DNA of 64,000 bases from Epiperipatus broadwayi (lineage: Eukaryota > Onychophora > Udeonychophora > Euonychophora > Peripatidae): positions 839,001 through 903,000 of the forward strand of contig JAQFVV010000151.1 of NCBI GenBank assembly GCA_028023455.1. Direction: 5' to 3'. Of the stretch, positions 12,191 to 24,638 are shown piece by piece. A program made the translations under genes and the position numbers. The notes below the pieces were generated by a model. It was not told where the DNA came from. It made no database searches and saw only the letters and a program-made list of their open reading frames with translations. Position 1 is the stretch's first letter; each line of letters starts with the position of its first letter.

Positions 12191-13699
12191 ATCCAGGAAT
12201 TAGATATTGCTTCTTTTAGAAAACAAAATTGATCATTAGGTTTCATCGCAATTGCATACCAATTCATTGCAGCTTAACTTTAACAATGACAGATAAAAAA
12301 AATGAAAGCAGCTGTAAACTGTATAGCCATCTTATCTTAAAAGAAGTCCTCGAAAAATTTTCTAAGAGATCATAGTGCATTCTCACCAGATGATTAAAGC
12401 TTAGGTCACTGTGTGCACCATTGTTTCATAGTATACTTGCAGACATCTCCAATCTTTGTTATAAGCTTCTACTACCAAAAGACTGAAAACCATCAAAACA
12501 CACTTCAACTTTGAAATTGTCAAGGTTAATTCCAAGTGAACAGGGACAACTGAGGTGTGGATATTAGCAGAATAAACTCAATACATGAAGCTATCATTGC
12601 TTTGAAAGTCTAATCAATATCAAACCCACACTTAGATAAGACAAAGGGTAATATTAATTCAATAAATTATTATTTGTGACAGCATTGTTAAGAGACTTCT
12701 ATAATTGTTATGTATTTAATTTGCTTACTAATTATTTAACTACTTTTATAATTTATGCCTTTTAATCATATGATTTGTCGATATAATGATCAAATGTATT
12801 GTATTATTACTAATTATAACCTCTCATTCCCTTCTCTTATGCGGAGGACATATTGTCGCTAGCATCACATGATATTCCCAACTTACTCATTTGCTTTCAA
12901 AAGCAGCTCTCTTCATTGCTAAAGTCTTAGGATTCAATGTTGGAACTAATGCACTTATGTATCTAGTGGACATCATTTGCTCTGTTATAGTAGTCAAGCT
13001 AATATTAGCCTGGATCCAAGCATTTGTACATAGATATGATATCAGGTCAGTTTTTATATGTATTAATGACCTCTATTTATGTCAACTATAGGACCTTTCT
13101 ATTAGTTGTCTATGCAAGTTAATACTAGCAAGAATATCACGTCTTCTCTCAGCTTACTCATATGCTTTCATGAGCAGTTCTCTTTGCCCTGGTACAGTGC
13201 TATAATATACATTTTCTAGACCAATTTCTGACTTTTGCCTTCATCAGGATTCAAAGTTGAATTTAATATATTTATCTATTAGCTATTCAAGTTAATTAGC
13301 ATAAAATTAAAAAAAACTCTTAAGAGTTTTGATTTCAAGGCAACACACTCACATAGCCCTGTGGATATGATGCTAGGTCAATTTTTGTATGTTTTAATGA
13401 ACTAATTTTTATGACCATTGTAGGTAGTCAATCAATATTGGAGAAGACAGATTTTTGGCAGTGATGAATTAATATTTAAAATTGTGGTTTCAGGTTTTTC
13501 CACATAAATGTTAGTAATCATAGGCGGCATTGTGAAACTGTAGCCATATTTGGCTTTGTTGAAATTTGTGCATTTTCTACAGTATATTGTCATGCAGAAT
13601 GTCAAGGATTTGCATTATCTCTGTGTTTTTAGCTTACTTTTATGCTTCTAAAAACAGTTTGATTTATTCTACTGCATTGAATTCTCAATAATCATTGCA
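12191..13699. other. Non-coding DNA with faint long-period repeats
   Basis: A block around ACTCATTTGCTTTCAAAAGCAG recurs diverged near 12885, 13155 and 13635, suggesting an eroded repeat. No gene recognised. Confidence 0.35.
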
Positions 13700-14530
13700 T
13701 TATCATCATTGTCAACCATGATCAATTCACTGCAGGATGAAGGTGTTTCCAAGTTCAATCAATCTCCGATCTCTAGCCTCTCTTCTCTGCATCACTCCTG
13801 CACACTTTCTTATTTCATCCATATATCTCATATGTGGTCTCTTTTACAATCTCTTGGCATCCAGTTTAAGATTTCAATTGTCCATCTATTATCATCTTTT
13901 CAAGCAATATGTCCAGCCTAACTCCACTTCAGTCTTTTAATTCAATGATGTCAGTAACACCTGTTTGTTCTCTTACCCATATATTGCATTTTTTGATCTC
14001 TTCTTGCATTTCTCCATACTTCTTTGAGTGATCTGAAGTCTTTATATTTTTCTTCTATTAAGTGTCCAAGTCTCAGTAAGTAAGAACTGGTAAACACATT
14101 AAAAACCTTCAATTAAGTTTAATTCTATGATTAATTTCATCCATTATGTTTCCATCTGTAGTAATGATCTGACCAAGATATTTGTAGTTGTTAACTTCTC
14201 ACTCATCATAATCAACCTTTATTTTCATCTTTTGAGAAAATCCATTGAACATTACTTTAGTTTTAAAACATTTTACCTTAACTCCTGCAACATTTCCTGA
14301 AGCTGTAAAGCATTGTTTGCAAAAACAACTACATTATTTGCAGAATCCAAATGACTTAAATAATCTCCATTTTCTTTTACTCCTTTAGTTTCCCATTTTA
14401 ATTACCAAAATACTTCTTGCAGCACTGCTCTAAAAAGTTTTGGAGATATGGAGTCTTCCTGTCTTATACTCTTCTCAATGTTAACCTTCCCAGTGTCTGT
14501 CATTGTTGCATTTTTGTTAATATTCTGCAT
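13700..14530 (-). pseudogene. RTE-type LINE remnant (reverse transcriptase, C-terminal part)
   Basis: On the - strand, broken translation gives an RTE-like reverse transcriptase: near 14420-14480 a segment resembling the RT motif around QGDTISPKLF (here RQEDSISPKLF), then further toward 13700 the C-terminal region shared with the copy at 25.5-26.0 kb (equivalents of VREQTGVTDLI and WMDEIRKCAG). Several frameshifts and stops make it non-functional. The 3' end at about 13700-13710 is a short ATC/GAT tail, typical of RTE elements. Nucleotide similarity to the 25.5-kb copy is obvious by eye. Confidence 0.8.
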
Positions 14531-14548
14531 AGGAAATAGTATATGTGT

Positions 14549-15039
14549 CCTAATGAAAAGCTGACTGGGGCTTCATTCCCTCTTCAGTATGACTGCAGTG
14601 CCATCTCTGATTCCATGCATGTATTATATAGAGACGTAGGTTAGGTATTCTCTATACAAAAATGTAAAGCACAAATATGTCTGGATCAGAAGTTATGTCA
14701 TGAAATGCTAATGTGTTCAGTATCTTAACCCAGAATAGAATAATGGACTAATATTAAATTTTATATTGGGAATAATTGCTACTGAAACTTTAAAATAATT
14801 CAAACTGTGTATGACAAGAATTTCAAGAATGTTTCTTAATTTATAAGATTTTGCATTACCAGGGAGAACATTGAAGACTATCTATGAATGTATAAAACAT
14901 GCATTTCATGTCATAATTCTTGATCCAGATCTGCTATCACCTTAAAAGTTTGTGTAAATGTAGTTATATAATACCTGCTTTGATCAAGAGATGGCACTGC
15001 AGACAGCTTGAAGAGAGAACCAGTTACCTTTTTACTGGA
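14549..15039. mobile_element. Family X foldback (MITE-like), copy 1
   Basis: Inverted ends of about 70 bp: left CTAATGAAAAGCTGACTGG then CTGCAGTGCCATCTCTGA; right GAGATGGCACTGCAGACAG then CCAGTTACCTTTTTACTGG. No coding content. A second copy is at 38765-39384. Target duplication not clear. Confidence 0.7.
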
Positions 15040-17053
15040 CCAAACTATAGTATTATAGTATCCTTAATAGTTTCGGTGTTCTAAATCCTCACTGATGGTC
15101 CCAATTGGTCTGGAGATGTGAATAATTATACTACTATATCATTTGGTAGTCATTAATAACTCAAGCTTGCAATAGAGGGCTCTGGAGTGGAATCAAGAGA
15201 ACTGTTCTTGGAAGCATATATCATATGGACTAATTCCAACTTTAATATATTCATTTAACATATTTGTAAGTCCAAAGATTTTATTTGAATCTATTTTGTA
15301 TTTTTTTTTTTAAAATGTTTTATTAAATTTATTATAAAGGAATTTTTTTTAAAAAAAAATATAAACTTACTCATAAAATATTTGCAATATTAATAAACTG
15401 GAGTTAATAATTTATTATGTATGTGGAATGAATTATTGTTTCTCTATTTAATGATCAAATTACGCATTCTTATTTAAGTAAAAGTTACATTAGAGCCGTT
15501 AAATTATTCAAAGAGATTAAAAAGAAAAAAAAAGAAATTAAATAGAAAAAGCAAGGTCAAGACTTTTTTGCATTAAATATTAAAATCAAAACAGTTTCAT
15601 GCTTCTGCAAGAAAATAATGGAAAAGAAAGGTGAACTAGTTAACCTTCATGTGGGTGAGATTTATTTGTTTAAAAAAGTAAACAAATTTTAATAGGAAAA
15701 AACAGGGACTGTACAAAATATTGGGAACATTTGTGATACCTTTATTAAGAAGGCTGCCATTTATAATTGGAACTGGCTATATTCCCTATGATAGAGTTGT
15801 AAATAACATTTAAACAGTTTATATAAAGAAGATAAAGTTATTACTTATTTCATGTTCTGCAGAAGATATCAAAGGCAGATGACAACTTGTCACTTATTAA
15901 AATTACTAGAGCACTCTCTAATAGTGAGGTTTTCCCAATTTGGAGTATTGTTGTCTGGACATTATACTGCATATTAAGATCGCTCTGTGCAATTAGTATA
16001 ACAGTAACATGACAGTTTTCCAGAGCTAGAGGTACTAGAAGGTCACATAACTTCTTGAGAAATAAGCATTCCGTATTATTATACTGTTTCTCTTAAATAT
16101 GTAAATAGCAACTGAGATATGTCTATGCTTATTAAAAATTGGATTAAGTAAATCCCATGATAAATGGCTTTACATCATTTCTGCCAGAATGTTTCATAGC
16201 TTAGAGATGGCAGTCACATTAGTAGACATTTTTTTTTTTTGCCAAATTTTTTCTATAACCTCTCTCAGCAATTGGAAAAAGCATATCTGTTCATGCTTTA
16301 TATTTCTGGTCATCCAGAATTAACATCTAATTTTTTTATATTTTCGCTACTTCCTCATCATAGTACTTTCACCTAAAAACAGTGACCTTACAGGGTAGTT
16401 TACAAAGCTCATGATGGATTGTTTTGATAAGTACTGGATTTAGTCAGATATGTGTTGTCCTGTGTTATAATTGGACCACAGTTCTTCAAAATATCTATAT
16501 ATCTTTCTCAGCATTGATTTTCAAATATGTCTGTTGTTTTTTTTAGATTTTATTCTCTATCTTTAATAATTGCTATCATTATTCAGAGACTTTCAATATT
16601 TTAACATATTTGCATAATGCTATAGCTAATTGTGCACTGATGCTTGTAAACTCTGCTAGGCCTGACATCAACTTTTATTAAACCCTTTTTACTATCTTCT
16701 TAAGAGTTTTATGTGTAAAAGAAAAAAATTATTTGTTTATACGTGTTCTTATTATTAATAACATGATCTTAATTTTTTTAATTTTAAAATAAGAGGAGCT
16801 TTCTACTCTAGTGTCATCTGATGTAAGCTTAAGTGATTAATGATTACCACATGCATTTCTCCTTAGTTTGAGTCCCAAATTTTATTGATAAAATTGGAGA
16901 GTTTAGTTATTTGTTATTTTTAATATTCCTAGCCAGGGCAGAGAAATAAGATATCTATAGTTAATGGAGAAGTGAAGGGACTAAAAACTGCTCCTGGAAA
17001 TCATTCTTATTCAAGTATACACTAGATGGCAGTGAAGTGGAGAGCTGCTTTAA
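15040..17053. other. Non-coding DNA leading into a LINE fragment
   Basis: Mostly unrecognised AT-rich sequence. The motif CTCTAGTGTCATCTGATG near 16806 recurs as CTCTAGTGCCATCTATTG at 18342 and 20770; it is a dispersed repeat end of unknown type. From about 16920 the strand becomes G-rich and C-poor like the LINE that follows, so the element may begin there. Confidence 0.35.
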
Positions 17054-17839
17054 ATGGGATGGTCAAGTTTTTATATGAGGGGTGCAAAAAGCAAATTGAA
17101 AATGTTCGGTAGATTGCAGTTTATGGATAATAAAAGAATAGCCAAAATAGTATTTAATTGGGTTACAAGTAAAGGGCAGGCAACAAGATGGGTGAGAAAG
17201 GTAATGTGGTATGCAGAAGATTTGGATAAAGAAGTTATGTCAGTATACTTGTACAAAGGATGGGATGATTGTGTTAGGAGGATTGTTGAGTGTTATAGTG
17301 GGCAGGAGTGGGATAGAAGAATAGACGCATTAATAAAGAATAGGGAGTTGGACAGATGGAGAACTAGTATGGAGAGTAAAACAAGTTTAAATATATATAG
17401 AAGTAAATGGAACATTGGGTGTGAGTTAATTTATGATAATAGTAAGGAAAGTAGTTTATTGTTGAAGGCTCAAATGGGATCTTTAGCAACAAGGGAATCT
17501 ACATGTAAATGGAAAAATATGGGTGATTTAGTCTGCAAGTTGTGTAAGGAAGGCATAGAAAATATTAGGCATCTGTTATTTCAATGTAAATGTTTGGAAG
17601 CAGAAAGGGTACAAATAATGAAGTTATGGAAGGTTAAATATGAACAAGGTGATTATACAGAAAGTGAGTTATTGGTTTTTATGCTAGGTTTGGGAAAAAA
17701 TAAGGGGGATTTAGATATGAAGGTCATGGAGTTGAAAAAAGATTATGTTGTGGAAATGGGATGGAGCAGATTATGGGAAATCTTAGGGTGGACAATGGAA
17801 AAGGAAGGTAAAGTGACTAACAGGTTTCTCTGGGCATAG
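17054..17839 (+). CDS. Non-LTR retrotransposon protein, C-terminal fragment with CCHC zinc knuckle
   Basis: An open frame of 261 codons. Residues 161-178 hold C-x2-C-x8-H-x4-C (CKLCKEGIENIRHLLFQC), the zinc knuckle found after the reverse transcriptase in many LINE proteins. The upstream part (residues about 30-130) fits the thumb/connection region with conserved Trp and basic residues. The RT catalytic motifs are absent, so this is a 5'-truncated copy; the start is simply the first ATG in the open frame. Downstream to about 18324 is an untranslated tail ending in AATAAATAAACC. The sense strand is strikingly poor in C. The LINE clade is not assigned. Confidence 0.75.
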   Translation: MGWSSFYMRGAKSKLKMFGRLQFMDNKRIAKIVFNWVTSKGQATRWVRKVMWYAEDLDKEVMSVYLYKGWDDCVRRIVECYSGQEWDRRIDALIKNRELDRWRTSMESKTSLNIYRSKWNIGCELIYDNSKESSLLLKAQMGSLATRESTCKWKNMGDLVCKLCKEGIENIRHLLFQCKCLEAERVQIMKLWKVKYEQGDYTESELLVFMLGLGKNKGDLDMKVMELKKDYVVEMGWSRLWEILGWTMEKEGKVTNRFLWA

Positions 17840-18324
17840 CTACTGAGAGATTCCTGACTCCGTTTAAGGAGAAGTCACAGTACATCACGTCACATCATTG
17901 TCTTATATTATTTTAACAGCAATCTCTTTATAGCAACTGATTAATTTTTCTTGTCCTCCGAAAGAAATCATACTAACTGGATAGAAATAATTTTGGATTG
18001 ATAAATGTAAAAAAAAGTTAAAACAAGAAAATTTCGCAACTATTTAGCAAACCTTTAATTTAAATATGGCAACCATTTCAATAATCTACATATTTTGAAA
18101 ACAAATTGAATGCCTTTATTTTAAAACAAATTGTTTTGAATGATGTATTTATATATGAGTATTCATGTTTGTTCTTTCCATTAATTGTGTCATTTTACTC
18201 TTTCTCTACTCTGTATATATACCTTCCGAGTGTTATGATCTAATGTGGTCATAGATTGTATTACATATTTCCACCGTTATGTGTGGATGTTTTCTGTGCA
18301 CAATAAATAAACCATTTGCTTAAA
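17840..18324 (+). mobile_element. 3' untranslated region of the LINE fragment
   Basis: Follows the stop codon of the zinc-knuckle frame and ends around a polyadenylation-like AATAAATAAACC near 18302 and an A-rich end. No target duplication identified with confidence. Confidence 0.5.
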
Positions 18325-19290
18325 ATAAAAGAGCAGTTTTCCACTCTAGTGCCATCTATTGATAGCTTAAGCAATCAGTGATCACCAGATGGATATAAGA
18401 ATCATATTTTTAATATTTAAATCTCCATCCTCAGACTGGTTTTTGATCTTTGTCAGTGAGACTTGGTATTCACTGTTGAAAATGTTGCAGTCAAACATCT
18501 TGCAATCACCTTTAACTCCATTTTATCTGTCAAGCTAAAAACTTGAAATTCAAATCAACCTAAGAATTTGAATCTAAGTCAACATGCTTGAAATTCTTAT
18601 ATAGATCTGAACCCAGTTCAACAATTATATATTTTAATACCTTCAGTTCTTCATTAATTGTGGACATCTTATTCTCCTGACTAAGAATATTGATAATAAT
18701 AATTCACCAAACTATAAGCTTAAAGTAAACGTGTTTACATGTTCAAATTCGGGGTTTAAAAAGTATCTTTGTGGGCTTGACTTCACTTTATGATGCTTTT
18801 CTGATTATGTAGAATGTTTCATAATTGTCAGCAGAGGAATATGGCAAGTATGTTTAGAGAAGAGAATCGCCCGTCTTCAAAGTCTTTGTGGTCTTTACTT
18901 CTACTCCTTTTTAATTTTTGTTCAGCTTATTTACTAAAAGTCCTGGAATTTAAAATTGTAGTCGAATTGTCTGTAATTGAACTGCCGTAAGTAGTTATGA
19001 ATTTGCTAATACTTGGTAGATGCCTTGTGTCCAAAGCAGTGATAGATAAAAACAATTCAGCATTATTGTTATCTTTTAAATGATTTTTGCAATAATAGGT
19101 GTTAAAAAAGAATTGACTTTTAATGGAAGTTTTATTAAAAAAAAATAGCAAGAAGTCAAATATTTTCAAAGATTTTTGATTCTTTGAATCGTTTTTCAAA
19201 ATGGAGGTTTGATCGTTAATGATATATTGTGGATTGAATCATGATTTGTTTGGACATCAGTTAATATAACATATGGTAACTCAAAAGTAT
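18325..19290. other. Non-coding DNA, one dispersed repeat end
   Basis: Starts with the CTCTAGTGCCATCTATTGATAGCTTAAG-type repeat. Nothing else recognised; the - strand 90-codon frame at 18927-19199 has no domain. Confidence 0.35.
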
Positions 19291-19452
19291 AATATTAATA
19301 TCTGTGTTCGTTATTACTTTTTACAATGCTTCTTTACAACCCGCTATTGACTGTTTCACTTCTGAAGAAAGTTGCTGGAGCAATCGAAACCATCAATAGT
19401 GAGTTGTAAAGAAGCATTGTAAAAGTAATAAAGAACATAGATGATTAATATT
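19291..19452. mobile_element. Short foldback with hammerhead-like core
   Basis: Arms of about 50 bp (ACAATGCTTCTTTACAAC and its complement) surround a centre with CTGAAGA, a GTTGC-TGGA-GCAAT hairpin and GAAAC. CTATTG and CAATAG flank the core and can pair. The distance from the left stem strand to CTGAAGA is too long for a standard hammerhead and no clear NUH site follows, so it is degenerate or a relative. Confidence 0.6.
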
Positions 19453-20220
19453 ATATGAATTCGGAAATGCAAAAAGAAAGATAAAGTTATAACTCAAAAA
19501 CTTGAAAAAATGGTTTCCAATAATTTGCGAGCCCAAATGGTGATGTCAAAAATATAGGGCTGATTTGACATATGTTCCCATTATTTCATCAAATGCTGCA
19601 GTTCATGCAGATTAAATACAAAGAAAATCCAAATGTTATTTATTTCCATCAAAAGTCGTGAAGTCACCATTTATTGGTGAATGAAACCTAGAGATAGATT
19701 GCATCATCTGTATTTTGCATGTTTTTTGTTTTTTTTTACATATTAAAGGTTATGCCAAAGTTAAAAATTTTAGTATTGGATTTACTCATGTCAAAGTAAT
19801 ATTCTATAATTACACTTCAGCAGATATTATCGTTTGCTCTATTGCTTCTAATCTTTAGAGATTGTATCAGCCATTTTACGTGTCATTCTCAATTTATTTT
19901 CCAACTGCCCAGAAGAAAAAGTGGAGAGTAATTGTTTAAAATAGTAGAAATGCAATGTGTAACAATATTATTAAAAAAAACTTTCTAGCAAATGAAGAAC
20001 CTTATTTGAAATATTATATTGTACTATTGATAACTTTTTATATCTACACTGTGCTCATGTTATGTGAAATGTTTTACTTTTAACTATCCGCTATTGGTTA
20101 TTTGGTTCGGAAAAAAGTAATAAACGATTGTTTAAATTACAAATTCACTTAGTGTTTTCCTGAAGGTTTGTGATGATGGTGTTTTAGTTGTATTTTTATA
20201 TTGGTCTATTTCCACCATCA
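19453..20220. other. AT-rich DNA, nothing recognised
   Basis: No gene or repeat family recognised in this stretch. Confidence 0.35.
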
Positions 20221-20410
20221 AATACGAGTATTAAATGTCTTTAGAAAAAATTAACTTTCTTTAAATATTCCAAATACATTCTACTGATAGCAATAGCACA
20301 TCAAACAGTGCATATACTTACCTGTTTGATGTGCTATTATTAACAGTTGAATGTATTTGGAACATTTAAATAAAGTTAAATTTTTTCTAAAGATGTTCAA
20401 TACTCATATT
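20221..20410. mobile_element. Foldback element of about 190 bp
   Basis: Near-perfect arms of about 88 bp: left includes ATTCCAAATACATTC and AGCACATCAAACAG, right the complements CTGTTTGATGTGCT and GAATGTATTTGGAA, around a loop of about 13 bp. No ribozyme core seen. Confidence 0.7.
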
Positions 20411-21653
20411 AGATGATTGAAATAGTTCAATATAAAAATACAAATTCAGTTGGCTTTTCTAAATACAAGTTATTTCTATTACGCATATATGTAATTATTG
20501 TAGTTTTATATAAATATGATTTTTTTTATATAATTAATTTCTCACTAGAATATAAAGTTAACTGTTTATTTTCTAGAGTTTTTCTTTTTTATCAGTAAAT
20601 CCGTCATTTTAATTTTATCATATAGTAAATATCCACTAACACTGAAAAGATGGGTTTGCTCTTATGTAATGGTTGTGAAACAGCAGGTTCAAAATAAGGG
20701 TTACAGTGATATAAATCAAAACTCCCCTAGAAAATAACTTAAACAACAGCAGTTTTCTTTTCTCTACTTTAGTGCCATCTATTGAAAGCTTAAACAGTCA
20801 GTGGTTATTTTAGAAAATAATAAGAAAGATCCTAATAGAAGGAGCATTTTCTCAGCACTTATAATATACAACCCCCCATCCCTCCACCACTGCATCATAT
20901 ATACGACTGACCAGTTGAGTGTATTTTGGAACTCTTCAGTTTAGAATAACTAAATGCCTATTGCTCAGTTACTAATGGATGGTCAGTTGTATTGGATATG
21001 GATGGCTGCATGAATTCTAGGCATTCTTTAGCAAATCCTTATCTATTTGGGAAAATTCTATCCAATTTTACTCAGGATTTAACTCTGGATCATGGTGAAA
21101 GATGTATAATGTTATTGTTAGAGTATATGTCCATTATTAGTATATGAGTGATTTGTGCTTAAAATACTGTTGAAGTAATGAGTATTTTTTATAGAAAGTT
21201 AGAGCATGTCTTAGTCAACAAAGGTGCTTTATATTTTCTCACTATTGCATCTGCTTTAATTAGGTTAAATCCTATAATTGATAAGTCATCACACATTTAG
21301 TAAGTTAAATTAAACGTAGCTATCAATAATTGACTGTTTCTATGCAGATTATTAAATACATGATCTTTCGGTTGTGGATAATATTCATAAATCCATAAGT
21401 GATCTTTATCTAAAAGTTCTAAAGTAATATCAAATAGGTTTCAAATTTAAAACGTAATTTGAGAGAAGATATGTTTATAATTGTAAGTCAAACTAATGAT
21501 TAAGTTATTTGTCATTAAAATTATAATAGCAGATAAGATCCGGATTTTTTTATGTTACAGAAAGATTTTTAATTTTAGATTGTTTATCTTAATTTCGCAT
21601 GAAATATAGTAAATAACTTTGTGATAGAATGAAGAAAATTATTCAATTAATAC
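20411..21653. other. AT-rich DNA, nothing firm
   Basis: One copy of the TAGTGCCATCTATTGAAAGC repeat end near 20770. No gene recognised. Confidence 0.35.
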
Positions 21654-21941
21654 CATCGAGTTTACAATAGATGGCTCTGGAATAGGGTCAAGAGAATAAG
21701 ATGTCATTACCTATGAGATTACATTAATGATTGTGGAATAAACTGATGATATAGGATGATAATACTAAGAAGTGTACAATAAATGGATTTGAAATAGAGT
21801 GGAGATATAGGCTGTTAGTACCAACAAATGTACAATAGGTGGCATTGAGTAGGACAAAGAGAACCCCTATAAGATGTTACTATCAACACATTTACAGAAT
21901 GGTTCAGAGTAATGTGGAATTTTCTTATAATAAGATGTTAT
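21654..21941. repeat. Degenerate tandem repeat, about 56-bp unit, five copies
   Basis: Units at 21654-21710, 21711-21765, 21766-21821, 21822-21880 and 21881-21941. Shared skeleton: TTTACAATAGATGG, GAATAG, AAGAGAA, then AAGATGTTAC. Individual units are strongly diverged. Confidence 0.65.
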
Positions 21942-22870
21942 TTGTCTTGAATGGTAACGTAATTATTTGAAAGACAAAGATATAGATTAGAAGGAGAAAT
22001 ATTCATTAGAAAATTTATGTACAAATCAGAGATGTTATTTGTAAAATTTCATCATTCCTTTTACAGAAGAAACAGATATAAGGAGGATTGTAAGGCAAAG
22101 ATGTTATAGATCTATTTTGATTAATACATATTTAATGAAGTTATTAAATGGATGTCATTTTGATAAGTGTCACATTTGCTAATATAGAGTTAAGTTTAAG
22201 AAAATGGTCTGTTAGGCAGATAGAACTTGAAAAGGCCTTGAAGTGAAAACAAATGCTTAAGAAGTAGAGAAGTTCATGGGAAGTTTGATAACTGGTGATA
22301 GAAGTAATGGTGAGAATTGACAGGCTTTTAATAAGAATAAATTATTTTGTGATCTAAAATTTAATATTGAGGCTTGTTATATATTTTTTTTGAGATATGG
22401 TTATATATTGCAGAAGTATGTAACAATTAGGAAAAGACATAAGATTGAAAATTTTACAGATATATGTTTGGAATAGAATTGAAAGGGATAAATTGGAGTG
22501 AAAAGATTAACAGGATGCAAAGTGATGAAAAGAGATTATTTAATGAATAAATAATGAAGGAAAAGAAGAATTAGATTTGATGTGATCTTTGATACAATAG
22601 AAGCATAGGAAATATATCAGGCATGTGGAAATAAGAGAAGTAGAAGAAAGAAATTAATAAACCATTTTAAGGAGAGATATAGAACAAGGAATTGAAAGAT
22701 TTGAAGAAAATGGTCAGGTTCGGTATGTGAAATTTTCCTTTGCATATACCTAATGGTATAATAATAAATCTTATAGAGAGAACATACAAATGAAGAGATT
22801 TCCAAACTGTTAGATTATAAAAGTAGCTACACATTATGTATTCTGTGATAACCTCTATTTCTTATATATT
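21942..22870. other. G-rich, C-poor stretch, possible LINE remnant
   Basis: The + strand shows the same G-over-C bias as the LINE at 17.0-18.3 kb. No intact reading frame or motif was found, so the LINE origin is inference from composition only. Confidence 0.3.
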
Positions 22871-23243
22871 AAAATTTCCATTCACTTCTCCTTCTTATTT
22901 GCATTGCTGAATTATATATAATATAATATACCATATACTCCACAATTTACACTTCATAATGCACTTTTAACATATGATTTATTTGATCTCCTCTTGCTTA
23001 CAGTTTCAACCTTCCAGCAGTCATCATCAGAGCTCTTATAAACCTCACATCTTCTTCACCTCTAACCAAAATTGAAAGTTATTTCAGAAGTGTAGAAGAG
23101 GTGAGATTTATAAGAGCTCTGATGATGACTGCTGGAAGGTTGAAACTGTAAGCAAGAGGAAATAAAATGAATCATATGTTAAAAGTGCATTGTGAAATGT
23201 AAATTGTGGAGTATATGGTATATTATATTTCATATATACCCAA
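22871..23243. mobile_element. Family E foldback with hammerhead-like core (copy 1)
   Basis: Arms of about 150 bp share CATATGATTTATTT and the block CTGATGATGACTGCTGG...TTGAAACTGTAAG, present once per arm in opposite orientation (- strand near 22990-23040, + strand near 23115-23150). CTGATGA and GAAAC fit a hammerhead core and GAAAC-T-GTA could give stem III and a GUA site, but stem II has only about three pairs. Relatives lie at 37.5 and 51.4 kb. Confidence 0.6.
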
Positions 23244-23892
23244 TTAAAAAAATAATAATGGATTTATTGCTAGGGAGTCCATAAGAAGTTTGAACACAGA
23301 AGTGTCATAACTTGTCCATCATATTAAATCATGCAGTGGTATGCAACCAGCCATTTTTGTTGATTTAAATAGTAGATACTAATTGGCTGAAAGATTAGCT
23401 GGTGATATTATATAATTCTTAATTCAGTAATAATGATTCATTAATAATATAATCAATAATTCTTCCAGTTTAAGTAAATGTTTTGTAGAATATTCAAATT
23501 TTAGAATAAAAAGCAAAAAAAAAAAAAATCCAAATATAAAAAAAAATATATTAAATGTTAGGTGTTTCAGAATAAATTGGCATTAGTTATGTCAATCTCG
23601 CATTGCTCTTCTTAATTTTGGATTACTTATTTCAGATTTGCATTATTCATAGTAACTTTGCATTATTAGAGCCAAAAAAATCAAACATTTATTTTATGAC
23701 TGATAAAGAAAAACTAACAATTTAGAGCAGTGGTAGAATAATGAAATCAAGAATCAAATGACTTCCATGCAACTAATCATTCAAATTTCCTTTTATTTAT
23801 AATAAATTTTTAGATTATCTTTGTCTGACATAATTTTTAAAACCTTATTAATGATAACTATTAATATATATATATATGTTTTCTTTTTATAG

Positions 23893-23997
23893 GCACATAA
23901 TGTCAAATTCTTATTCACATTAGTAGGCGGCCATATTTCTCCTATTCTTGTTGCCTGTGAGAAAATTGGTATTAGAGTAATAGATACCAGACATGAG
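23893..23997 (+). CDS. ILVBL: ILVBL/HACL2-like exon with catalytic Glu
   Basis: Thirty-five codons in phase 0, preceded by a pyrimidine-rich stretch and AG and followed by GTAAAG. It encodes [15 protein letters not shown] and ends in DTRHE. The family is ThDP-dependent 2-hydroxyacyl-CoA lyase 2 (acetolactate synthase-like), an endoplasmic-reticulum membrane enzyme that cleaves 2-hydroxy fatty acyl-CoA in alpha-oxidation. The Glu of the RHE motif is the conserved residue that activates the ThDP cofactor in this superfamily. Similarity to vertebrate ILVBL is strong over the whole exon. The codons before AHNV must lie in an upstream exon that I did not find. Confidence 0.9.
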
Positions 23998-24630
23998 GTA
24001 AAGATATGTGTAATATTTTGAGTCATGATCTTAAAAAATTTTGTACTTATAAAAATTTGAACTGTTAATTATTATTTTTTAAAAAAAAAAATATAAAAAG
24101 CCATTTAGAGTAAATATGAATTGATTTAAGTAGAAAAGTATTTGCTTAATTCTTTAACAAAAGCACCTTCCATCTTTATGTTTGGAATCTGGAATAGCAA
24201 ATGGAATATTACCCATAATTCAATTATGGAAATCGAAGTAGTTGGTAATGGGCAGTATAAATGAGTTAAATGCCCTGCATTGTATTGAGCCATGATTGAT
24301 TGTCAATCTCTAGACTTCAAAGTCCATGAATTGTAGTTTTACCTCCAGTGATCAAACTTTATGTGAATTTTTGTATGATCTCAAGAGCAACCAAACATCC
24401 ATTAGATTATTTTTTCGCTCTGCATTGTTTAATGCAATGAAATAATGATGAGTCTGGAGATCATAATGTGTAGATCATGGTTCTTGTCTGTTATACGTGG
24501 TTCTCAAATTTGTTATAAACTCCCAACTACTAAACCATATGATTATTTTTATCTTATAGGGAACTAAAAATGAACAATATAATAGCACCTCATTTGAATG
24601 GTCATTTGCATAACGGTGACTACCTTTACA
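23998..24630. other. Intron 1, 5' part
   Basis: Intronic AT-rich DNA without recognised elements before the hAT element. Confidence 0.5.
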
Positions 24631-24638
24631 CTGTATAT

